Shown here: piece by piece, positions 11,101 through 20,165 of the stretch | Position numbering within the stretch: the stretch's first letter is position 1 | Layout: each line of letters begins with the position of its first letter | Assembly: GCF_000002075.1 (NCBI RefSeq) | Contig: NW_004798065.1 | Coordinates: 75,373 to 139,372 of the forward strand | Length of the DNA stretch: 64,000 bases | DNA from: Aplysia californica | Lineage: Eukaryota; Mollusca; Gastropoda; Aplysiida; Aplysiidae | Reading direction: 5' to 3' | Notes under the pieces: model-generated | What the model saw: the letters and a program-made list of their open reading frames with translations, nothing else | Databases searched by the model: none | What the model was told of the DNA's origin: nothing | Translations under genes and position numbers: made by a program

Positions 11101-14100
11101 AAGTTCACAAAAAGATGAAGCAAAGATGAACTTATCTCACGTTGCCTACATTTTCTTTTACTATAATGTTTTAAAGGTGGGGATGTATTCTCTGATGGGA
11201 CGCTGGAAAAAATGTATCCATCTTTGTGAGTGAGGACTATGTTGAGATCATGTAGCAGTATCGGGTCACGATGTAATGAGTAAGTTTTATTAAGGTTAAT
11301 TCAAGACTTTTTATTATTCATTTGCCATCTTCATCTTACTTTTCAGATGGCCCTTGTTCATTGTCATGTTTGTGGAAAGGTTAGATTACTTTTTCATCTC
11401 CTCGTACCACTTATATTTCAGTTTGAAATTAAAAGAAACAATATTCCAAGCTGCTACCTCTTTAGGTCATTTGTAGTGTACTCTTCACCGTCTGTGACAA
11501 TTTCCAATTTCCAGGTCTCAATGTACTAAGTATTGACCTCCCGGCACAGCGAGTCGTCATTGAGGGTGATGTCGTGGCTGAGGTGGTCAAGGACGCAATC
11601 GAAGAGAAGACGGGGCTGTCTACTGTTGTACTTGGCCAAGGCTCAGGTAATTTGACACATTCAGGCAAACATGTTAATTAGGTTCACTGTATAGTACTGT
11701 GGGCTGGGAAAAGATTATGTAGAAGAATTATGTACCATTAGTATTCCTTTTTTGTCGGGTTTTTTTTTTTTTAAAGAATTGAAACCAGCCAACTGAAACA
11801 ATATACAAGTATACTGGTTTTGATTTCCACTTTTGAATATTCAAACTAGAGGATAGTTGATCTTTCTTGAGCTTAACTTTCATTGTTGCCCAGAGAAATG
11901 TCTATAATCCTTTATTTAATAGCCGTGTGAATTAAGAAAACGGCTTTACCCAAAGTAAGCTATCTTCATAAGATGGAGCCCTTTTTGTCATCATCAGGGT
12001 GTAAGGCTGAAAAAAAAAAATGAACTTCTCATCATGATGACATTTGTGTACCTGTATGTTTCCCGGGAAGCTGAGAATGTTTCGGAGTGCTCTATGGTCT
12101 GCTGGGGTAATAATATAGTGTAAAGCGCATAGAGCCTGCTGTTGAGCGGGGATATGCGCTATACAAATGCTATCTATTATTATTATTACCAACTGCCCCG
12201 CTGTGACCATATTCTTTGTGTCAAAAGAGTCTTCAAAGAGAAGAGATCTTGACAGGAAGATAAGTCATCATACAATTAATTCATTGTTTGTCAAAATTTT
12301 GATGATGTTGGACAGAAGTCTTGACTTATAAGGTGTTAGTTCAACACACATTTCCATGCATTCATTCCAAAGACAGTGCCTATGATTTTATGCTTATTGC
12401 TGATAGGATTGTTTCAAACGGATGGAGTGACCACTCCTTAAACAACCCAGGGTAAGAAATGTCCTTTTGAAGATTTGAACCAGGGTCAATGGGTCTGCTG
12501 CTCATAATCTTACGGAGCTCATAATAATGTTATAATCGCTATATTCTGAATAAAAACACAATCTGACCAATCTTACAATATGAGCTGTTACTATTACTAG
12601 TAGTTCTGAGTTTTACCCTTTTTTTTTCTCTAATTGGTTGTGGGGAAAGGGGGCAGGAGGAGACGGAGGGAGTGAAGGGAGGACAGATAGACCCCCAGCA
12701 TATTTTTCGGATGTGCAATGCTTTTTTTGGTAGAATATTCTATATTAATGCCTCTATTCTTTTGTGTATATCTGTCTAGTAGACTAGCGGCCAACCTGAA
12801 TGGTATTGCCCACTAATAGGCGATTTGGTAATTTTGATGGGTGGTGGGGATCATCTGGGTAGTGACGGATGGAAATTTAATGCTCCACTTGAAAACACAG
12901 GTAGATGTGTGGTACAAACGTTTTAGCCTCTTAAAGGTGGCGAAAGTGGGTGCTAACTATTTTATTAGAAGGTTGAAGAACACGTGTAGAATTATTTTTG
13001 TGTATCATAATTATCATCAGTACCTTCTTTCCTTTCTTGTTCCTTCTTCTTTCATTTAACTCCAACTAATGGTCCAGGCTATTCAGCTTTGGTAAAGTCA
13101 CATTTGTAACTTGGTGTGCACAAAGCTCTTGCACAAAGTTGTTCTATTTTCAAAATTTTGTTTTGACAGAAGAGAACTTGGGAGCTGGGATAGCTGCTGT
13201 GAGTGTTGGGAGCAGTGGTGTCAGAGGACTTCTGAGGTGGGTACAGAACAAGTCCAACACCTGTGTGATAGAAGGCACCCTGGACAGCTTACCAGCGTCC
13301 AAACCCATTTTCCTGTCAGTTCATGAGTGCGGAGATCTCTCCAATGGCTGTGAGAACTGTGGCTCTTTGCTGACCACCGATCAAGGGGTAAGTACGACCA
13401 GATGATGGCCTTGGGATATGGTTGTTTTTTTTTAAAGCAGTTATGTGGGTTTAATACCCCCTTTCAGACCTTTGGGTTTGTTAGCATATTTGTGTTTGGG
13501 ATGCAGTGGAGATCAGAAAGCTCACAGTCAGGGCAGGAGGAACTTCTCTTTTCTTTTCTTTCCCCAAGCTTGGGTTATGTGCTGAAGAGAACAGATTTCT
13601 TGTGTTTGGCTTAAAAGTATTGTAGAAGACAGGAGCATTTAATTATTCCCATTTACACCACACCCCCCCTCCCTTAATTTATTCAAATGTAAACCTTGAT
13701 ATGTAAGGATAGGACTGTTAAAAGAGGTAGATGAAGTGTGTATTTTGGAATATTTCTCTATTTGTATCAATTCGTTTTTACTGTTGTTTTTATTATGGAT
13801 TATAGACTACTATACAACAGAAACGTGTATTTAATGTGTTTGAATAAACTTCCTCTTGCCCTTTGCCTTTAGGAGGGTTTGCCACTGGCTCTTATTTTCT
13901 TACATCATGTTTTCTCCCACGCTGGCTCTTATTTTCTTACATCATGTTTTCTCCCACGCTGGCTCTTATTTTCTTACATCATGTTTTCTCCCACGCTGGC
14001 TCTTATTTTCTTACATCATGTTTTCTCCCACGCTGGCTCTTATTTTCTTACATCATGTTTTCTCCCACGCTGGCTCTTATTTTCTTACATCATGTTTTCT

Positions 14101-16134
14101 CCCACGCTGGCTCTTATTTTCTTACATCATGTTTTCTCCCACGCTGGCTCTTATTTTCTTACATCATGTTTTCTCCCACGCTGGCTCTTATTTTCTTACA
14201 TCATGTTTTCTCCCACGCTGGCTCTTATTTTCTTACATCATGTTTTCTCCCACGCTGGCTCTTATTTTCTTACATCATGTTTTCTCCCACGCTGGCTCTT
14301 ATTTTCTTACATCATGTTTTCTCCCACGCTGGCTCTTATTTTCTTACATCATGTTTTCTCCCACGCTGGCTCTTATTTTCTTACATCATGTTTTCTCCCA
14401 CGCTGGCTCTTATTTTCTTACATCATGTTTTCTCCCACGCTGGCTCTTATTTTCTTACATCATGTTTTCTCCCACAGTTCAATGGCGTCCTGAGTCGACT
14501 TTCTCCAAACGACAATCAGAGGGCAGAATTCCGTGTGTCTACGTCTGACATCAAACTCTCTGATGTGATCGGGAGATGTGTGGTGGTGCACCAGGGGGAT
14601 CAGGAAGAAGTTTTACAGGGAAAGAGTAACAGGTCAGTGCTGCAGGAAGCGAGAGAAATGGGCAGAGTTCTCTATAATAACAGTAATAGATAGCATTTGT
14701 ATAGCGCAAATTCCCCTCAACAGCAAGCTCTATGCGCTTTACAATCTATATATTATTACCTCGACAGACCAGATAGCATTCTGAAACAATCTCAACTTCC
14801 TGGGAAGCATACAGTGGGTGCTGCCATTTTATAGGCGCTCAATCACTAACATACTGACAAGATTCTTTCGCTGTCTATGGCCATCTACCCATTCCCACTT
14901 GGGTGAAGTGAGGAAAATTTGTGTAAAGTGTCTTATTTCCCAAGGACGCAACATCGGGCCTGAGGTCCGAACCCTTAACCTCACGATTACGATTACGGTA
15001 GCCCAACTACTAGACCACTGATGCCACAATAAACTTTGTTTCATGTATGTCCATATCGACTTCTGAGTGTATAGCGGAGTCCTACACTGAGCAGTTGATA
15101 TACAGTCAAACCTGTTCTAACGTACACCTGTCCAAGACTATCACCTTTATAAGTGATCGACCACTTCCCACTCCTCAGTGGTCTCGGGATACAGTATGTT
15201 TTTTTCCATAGAAGTGTATGATAATGTGTCGTAGGGTGCAATGTGTGTTGGAATGGTAAACCTGTAGATGTATGTATATCACCAAGAAATGTTATAGGGA
15301 AAGGTTATTGTACTTAAAACACTATCAGGAGAGTAAGTTTCCCTTGCTTTCTCCTCACACAATATATATATATTGCTGTCCTGCCCTTTATTTGTTTTCA
15401 GACCTAATTTTTTCACCTGTTTTCTTTTTTCGGGAAGAAATTCGAGACAGGATTTGCCTTCTCCAGCACACCTTCTCTTTCTCCCATTTGAGCAGTTTTC
15501 TCCCTGTCATGACCTGGTCTCACAGGTTTTTCTGTGTTGCAAATCTAAATGATATATTTCTGTCTGTCTTACTTTTCCCAGAACTAAAGGGCCAATCTAA
15601 ATGATATACAGACATGGTTACAAATATCTGGGGATAAAGAAAAGCAGACAAATTTTATTTTTTTAATATATACATTTTTACACCTCCCATGGACACTATT
15701 TAGATCGTAATTTAAGAGGTTGCCTCCAACCCTGCCTGTCAGGGCCAACCTGGGCTGCGTCCAGTGTATTCCACTTAAACCAAATTCTCCAGTACCCTGT
15801 AGATTTTCTTCAGTTTCGCCATGGTTTTGGTTAAGATAGGCTGATCAAATAAAGAAAAAAAAATTGGGGATTTTAAAATATTCTTTTAGTTAGTTTACAA
15901 TTGTTTTCAGATTGACCGTGTTCCATTTAAGCAGTCTCAAAAGTGTATATAATTATTCTTACTTTTTTTTCTCACTTTTGTAATGTAATTGCTTTGTCCT
16001 TGTTTCTGAACAGACTTGCATGTGGTATAGTGGCAAGAGCCTCAGGATTGTTCCAGAATTCCAAAAGATTTTGTGCCTGTGATGGAGTGACAATCTGGGA
16101 GCAGAAGAATGCGGAAAGATCTGGCAAGTTGTGA
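4922..16134 (+). CDS. CCS: copper chaperone for superoxide dismutase (CCS), six exons
   Basis: CCS carries copper to SOD1 and helps form its disulfide. Coding exons are 4922-4960, 10066-10138, 11515-11646, 13170-13387, 14478-14632 and 16014-16134; all junctions are GT-AG and in phase, giving 232 aa (human 274). Domain 1 (about 14-80) is heavy-metal-associated, but the MxCxxC copper motif reads M20-N-S-P-C-C25. Domain 2 (about 81-192) is SOD-like. It keeps C129/C132 and partner C196, GDL at 123-125 and DVIGR at 170-174, but keeps only H120 of the zinc/copper ligands and lacks about ten residues of the zinc loop. Domain 3 has the C213-A-C215 motif in FCACDG, then TIWEQ. R201 matches the SOD1 active-site arginine. 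The first exon was chosen because CAA|GTAAGT joins in frame to ATGGAATTTGC; M14 could be an alternative start. A candidate poly(A) signal is AATAAA at 18821. Identity is firm; exon 1 is good inference. Confidence 0.93.
5117..5148 (+). repeat. interstitial telomere-like repeat
   Basis: About five degenerate units of TTAGGG (TTAGGGTTAGGGTTTGGGTT and onward), about 160 bp inside CCS intron 1. Confidence 0.8.
5174..7996. repeat. cluster of short palindromes, types A and B (CCS intron 1)
   Basis: Type A is an inverted pair of TATTCTCACCCG: 5174-5198, 6691-6715, 6731-6753, 6764-6786, 7533-7557, 7571-7593, with single arms at 6798 and near 7475. Type B is an inverted pair of TATTCGGACTC: 5674-5695 (perfect), 6465-6490, 6501-6522 (perfect), 7941-7962, 7974-7995, with single arms at 5706 and 7901. 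More type B copies are at 9238-9272 and 9742-9761. Each would form a hairpin of 9-12 bp. Confidence 0.9.
5213..5668. mobile_element. MITE-like element, TIR GTGGCTATTCTCACCCG
   Basis: The left end GTGGCTATTCTCACCCGG (5213-5230) is matched in inverse by GCGGGTGAGAATAGCCAC (5651-5668). It has no coding capacity. An internal stem has arms ACAGAATTCTAC at 5266-5277 and its complement at 5298-5309. The terminal repeat is the same 12-mer that makes the type A palindromes. Confidence 0.7.
8000..9191. mobile_element. hAT-like MITE with internal 265-bp tandem repeats
   Basis: Ends are CAGGGTTGG (8000) and CCAACCCTG (to 9191). Flanks AATAGAGC (7992-7999) and AATAAAGC (9192-9199) match at 7 of 8 bases, as expected for an 8-bp hAT target duplication. 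The interior has three copies of about 265 bp (from about 8399, 8666 and 8930), each ending in GATTTAAATCAACCCA and a partial terminus. No transposase. Confidence 0.8.
9283..9827. mobile_element. MITE-like element, TIR GTGGCTGTTCGGAC
   Basis: The left end GTGGCTGTTCGGAC (9283-9296) is perfectly inverted at 9814-9827. It is related to the 5213-5668 element by the outer GTGGCTRTTC and to the type B palindromes by the inner GTTCGGAC. It holds a (GA)-rich tract at 9560-9620. Confidence 0.65.
12040..12190 (+). repeat. SINE family C, 3' part
   Basis: Plus-strand tail with GTAAAGCGCATAGAGC and GCGCTATACAAATGCTATC followed by (TTA)n, inside CCS intron 3. Matches the reverse complement of 14668-14800. 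Confidence 0.8.
13888..14477 (+). repeat. 37-bp minisatellite, 16 copies, ending at a CCS splice acceptor
   Basis: Sixteen near-identical 37-bp units (TTTTCTTACATCATGTTTTC core, then CTCCCACGCTGG). The last unit reads CTCCCACAG and is the acceptor of CCS exon 5. Repetitive frames in all three phases result from 37 not being a multiple of 3. Confidence 0.97.
14668..15032 (-). repeat. tRNA-derived SINE (family C), near full length
   Basis: In reverse complement: head GTGGCATCAGTGGTCTAGTA, box B GGTTCGGACC, body, then tail GTAAAGCGCATAGAGC and GCGCTATACAAATGC. It lies in CCS intron 5 just after exon 5. Confidence 0.88.
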
Positions 16135-17436
16135 CCGTTGGGCACCCCATGATGATCATAATGTGTATAACAAGTTGCTGGAAAATGATTACTTTTTTTC
16201 TTTTTTCAAAAATCATGGTCACTGCTGCATCAGAAAAAAATCCAGAAAGTCATGGAAATTTGAATAATTCTCTTCATATACCTGGAAAGTTGACTTTATA
16301 TATAATTATATGACTAACATCATTCGTATTTGCTGGAAAGGCCAACTGATCCCAACTTCTTAAAATACATGATTGGAATCAGGTAAAGAATTATTTGTCA
16401 GATTGAACAAATTCAGAAAAGTTGATGGTACTTTCAAAATACCACACAAATCTTTGTGTGATTGCCTTCATCTTCATCTCCTTTACACCGCTAAAAGTAG
16501 TTTGTCTTTAGATTTTTGGAGCTCATTTCTTGTTGTAATTCAAAGTTAAATTTGATCTGAGTTTCTGTTGCTTGTAGAAGGCAAGGCAACAAAGATTTAT
16601 ATAAGGATTTTAAAAAATAAGTCTGGAAAATTTGGGGGGGGGGGGGTGTATGCCTACACTGCAGGAGGTCAGAACAAAGTGGGGGAAAAAGCTTTTGTTA
16701 AAAAAATATATATATTGTTACCGGGTATGGAAACTGTCCGTTGCCAACTGCTCTATGTCTGGAAATAGATTACATTCTTCTCTGACTTTATCACCTTGAC
16801 AAATGGAATTGACACTCTCTCTGAACAAACGCATTTTTATTTCCACGGTTCTTTTTTCTGATGTGAAGGAGTTTCTCTTTTTGAAGTGTTGAATGCTCTT
16901 CATACTTCCAAAAAAAAATTGCTCAGAATTGCCAGCCAAACAGTTGTTATTTGTTGTTTTTTGAGGGAGAGGGGGGGGGGGGGGGGGGGGCTTGTGCTTT
17001 TTTTCTGTATGTTCTTGTTTCTAGAGCAGATTTTGCATTACTTTTTTTAGGTTCAAAAGTCAGTACTTGTACTTGTAAATAGATTGGGTTCTTTGTGCCT
17101 TTGTATCTGCAGGCTCTGCACGTTTCAGTTAGTGGGAACTAACTAGCCAATTCACTTTATCTACGTGACAGAGTGGAGTTACAAATAGCTCTTTACACTT
17201 GGGCAGGATGTACAACCTCTCTATTAGTAGAATGATGAACATGACATCTGTGCTAAAAAATACATGTGTGATATTTACTACTGTGTATTGTCTTTTCCCT
17301 TTTCCTTTTTGTGTCTTTCCTTTCTTTCCTTTCCTCTTTATACTGACCACTACACAGGTCAAGGACTCCAATTTTGAAATGGAAATATTTTCTTTTCTAG
17401 GAGTAATAGGTCACTGAACTCTCATGAAAACACGGG
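16135..17436. other. CCS 3' flank or 3' UTR, no further exon
   Basis: AT-rich with poly-G runs at about 16635-16647 and 16972-16990. No coding exon was recognised. It may be part of a long CCS 3' UTR if the AATAAA at 18821 is used. Confidence 0.45.
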
Positions 17437-17625
17437 TGGTTGATGGGTGCTCAGGGTGGTTGATGGGTGCTCAGGGTGGTTTGCTCCTTCTTTTCTATCA
17501 GACATCTATCGTCCTTGTCTCTCCTCCTTCTTTTGTTTGTATGTTAGTTACACTCTAGTAACACCTCTAGTCTTCAGCACTTATATGACCTGATTGCTGT
17601 AGAACTCTTACTAAAACTAAGACAC
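17437..17625 (+). repeat. SINE-like element (family B)
   Basis: About 185 bp: GGGTGGTTGATGGGTGCTCA start, GGTTTGCTCCTTCTTT body, degraded tail TATGACCTGATTGCTGTAG. Shared with 27200-27375, 40441-40632, 47488-47660 and 52415-52597. Confidence 0.75.
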
Positions 17626-18094
17626 TGCTGAAGAGTTGGTTGCGGCATTGACACACATAAGAACAGTAGGTCTGAGCCCAAGTGAGGTCACTGTACTTTT
17701 GTCTAAACAATCATGTTGGTAGGTATCTTACCAGCCAGCTCTAGTGACCCTGGTTCGAATCCTGTTGAAAATTATCTTGATTGATTACATGTAGTTTGGA
17801 GAGTGTTCAGTGCTCTCTGCCAAATTCGTTGGAGATAGATGATAAATTCGAAGGTCATGCCTGTTGAATAAGCTTACAGTGTTGAAAGGGATTTTTAATC
17901 CATCCAGGTCCAATTTTTTTACTATCTTGTCTTCGTCATTTATGAAAGATATATCCTTTCAGTCTGGTGTTCCAGCTTTGGATTATAGCTTTACCTGTTT
18001 TGACCTGTTCTGTGTTCAACCGGTCATTAAGGGCTGACCGTAGCGAGAAAATAGCCGTACCATAAAAACATAATTTTTTTTTCTCTTATGATAT

Positions 18095-18323
18095 AGCGTC
18101 AGTGGTCTAGTGGTTTGGCTGTTGGGTTCACAACCGAAAGGTGGTTTCAACTTGGGGNNNNNNNNNNNNNNNNNNNNNNNNNNNNNNNNNNNNNNNNNNN
18201 NNNNNNNNNNNNNNNNNNNNNNNNNNNNNNNNNNNNNNNNNNNNNNNNNNNNNNNNNNNNNNNNNNNNNNNNNNNNNNNNNNNNNNNNNNNNNNNNNNNN
18301 NNNNNNNNNNNNNNNNNNNNNNN
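18095..18323 (+). repeat. SINE family C head running into an assembly gap
   Basis: A tRNA-like head, GCGTCAGTGGTCTAGTGGTT, begins near 18097. 166 unknown bases follow at 18158-18323, then tail-like sequence. Confidence 0.7.
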
Positions 18324-18820
18324 AATCATTGTTAAGTGCATAGTATAGAGCATGCTGCAGAGCATGAATATATATATGTAAGCTACTATTTAATATGCAG
18401 TTTTTATTTATTGTTATAATAATTATTACTATTATTATTATTATCATTATTAAATGAGTATTATTATTATTATCATCAAGTAGCTCTTTTGCTTTTGCCA
18501 TTTGCACCAGTACTAAGCTTTACAGAGGGTAGATTTCTTTGTACGTCTTTCCCTACTGCAGGCTAGGATGTAATGTAGTCTGAATCCCTCGCTGTAGATT
18601 ATAATGTTACCGTTATGCACCTGTCGTTGAACATATTTTATAGATTGCCCTCTCAAGATCTTGTGATTACTGTTTTTTATTTTTAAGTCTTTGTTCTTGG
18701 TATGTATCAGTTTTTGTATGGGTCGTTCTTAATGTGAATGTATTGAGGAAGCCAGATTTTCTTGGATTTTTAAATATAATAATATGATAGTATTGATTGT
18801 TTTATATCATGTTGATGTTA

Positions 18821-18826
18821 AATAAA
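18821..18826 (+). terminator. candidate poly(A) signal AATAAA
   Basis: First canonical AATAAA on the plus strand downstream of the CCS stop, 2.7 kb away. Assignment to CCS is inference. Confidence 0.3.
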
Positions 18827-18924
18827 GCAGAGCAAGAACTATAATGATCATTGGAGTGAATTCATTTTTTAATTGTGTTTTTATCAAAGAATCATCTCAT
18901 TCAAAATGTATAAGTATAATTACA

Positions 18925-19080
18925 GTATAGCATGCATATAGTGAACATGCACATAGAGAAACAAGCACAATGCAAACAGATTTTCAGGTCCCAAAGTTTT
19001 TCCTTTTTTTCCATAGACTTGTATATAATTATTTCTTTTATAGTTAAAACACTTACGCTGAGAAATCTACACATAACGAA
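18925..19080. repeat. relative of the 35-kb CACATAG array
   Basis: Contains GTGAACATGCACATAGAG and then TTTTCAGGTCCCAAAG, matching the GAACATGCACATAG units and the TTTTAGGTCCCGAATT end of the array at 35110-35650. Confidence 0.55.
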
Positions 19081-19591
19081 AAGATTTCTCTATGCCACCA
19101 ATTTGATTATTTATATATGCATGCTAGACTGTAATTTTTAGCGGCAAAATCTGGAGTTGTATCAGTTTATTTTTGCCGTCCTGTATCATGGAAGATCATG
19201 GAATGGGTAATGAAAATAATAATTTCACACAGACTCACAATGCCTATGCTAGGAGTGAAACAATATAATTTTTGCTTTTACTGAACAGTTACGGCCAAAT
19301 ATAAAAGATGAGTTCAAAATATACTCGTTAAAATAATGAATGGGAAGAAACCGTCATTTTTTTCCACCTGTTTGGTAATTTTTTATTTTTTTTATTAAAA
19401 AAATTAAATTCTGGCTCAATACCTTTAATGTCCATTTAAAAGCACATTTTTGTGTAAATCTTACTGAAAAACGTTAATTAAAGGCACAAAAAATATACAT
19501 TTTTAATTTCCAAGGACTCTCAAGCTTTAGAAGTTACTATATCATAACAGATGAAGGTTTACGGGAGACATAAAGCTGTGAAGTCGCTAAC

Positions 19592-19820
19592 TCAGAATTA
19601 CAAAGTTTTATCTGGCATTTTTGGACGTTTTGAGTCACTAAGGCCGCCCATGAGGTCAGTGCTCTATCAAAACCGTAAGATTATTCGGAGTAGTTATCAA
19701 GATATTCAAAGCATTGCCTTCGAAAAAGCTTGAAATTTTTGCAAATGAAACTCAAAATTTTTAGCGTCAAATTTATCAAGACTGGGTACTGAGCAGATAG
19801 AACTTTATAATTCTCAGATA
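19592..19820. mobile_element. MITE-like element, TIR AGAATTAYAAAGTTYTATCTG type
   Basis: The left end TCAGAATTACAAAGTTTTAT is inverted at the right end (AACTTTATAATTCTCAGA). Related elements are at 42108-42345 and, with a decayed right end, 52697-52900. No coding capacity. Confidence 0.65.
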
Positions 19821-20000
19821 GTGAAATGGTGACGCATATACAACATGCCTAATGTGGGGCTGAAAGACTATTGCACTCAGTCGATGCCCTTGGTCAATGA
19901 AACAAAGATTATGTACTTATTTCATTATCTGTACTATTTTGTATGAAGCCTTGAAAAAAGTACAGATCCCGGGCTCCTAAAAAATATTTACCCCTCTTCG

Positions 20001-20006
20001 TTTAAT
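20001..20006 (-). terminator. candidate poly(A) signal ATTAAA for the RBR gene
   Basis: TTTAAT on the plus strand, 160 bp past the stop codon of the minus-strand gene. A weak, generic motif. Confidence 0.3.
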
Positions 20007-20165
20007 TATTAAAGCAGAGATGAACTGACAGAGAATACTGAGTTTGAGAAAGCGGATGGTTAAAGAGCGCCACTCGTAGGTCTTACTTTTTTTTTTACTT
20101 TCCCTCTGTTATTTCTGTCTGTCTTACTTTTCCCAGAACTAAAGGGCCATTATTGTGTCGATCTA

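Noticed and set aside
13856-14693. Three overlapping 200-276-residue frames with a 37-residue repeat
   Set aside because: A 37-bp tandem repeat opens all three frames; the region is the CCS intron and its real acceptor.
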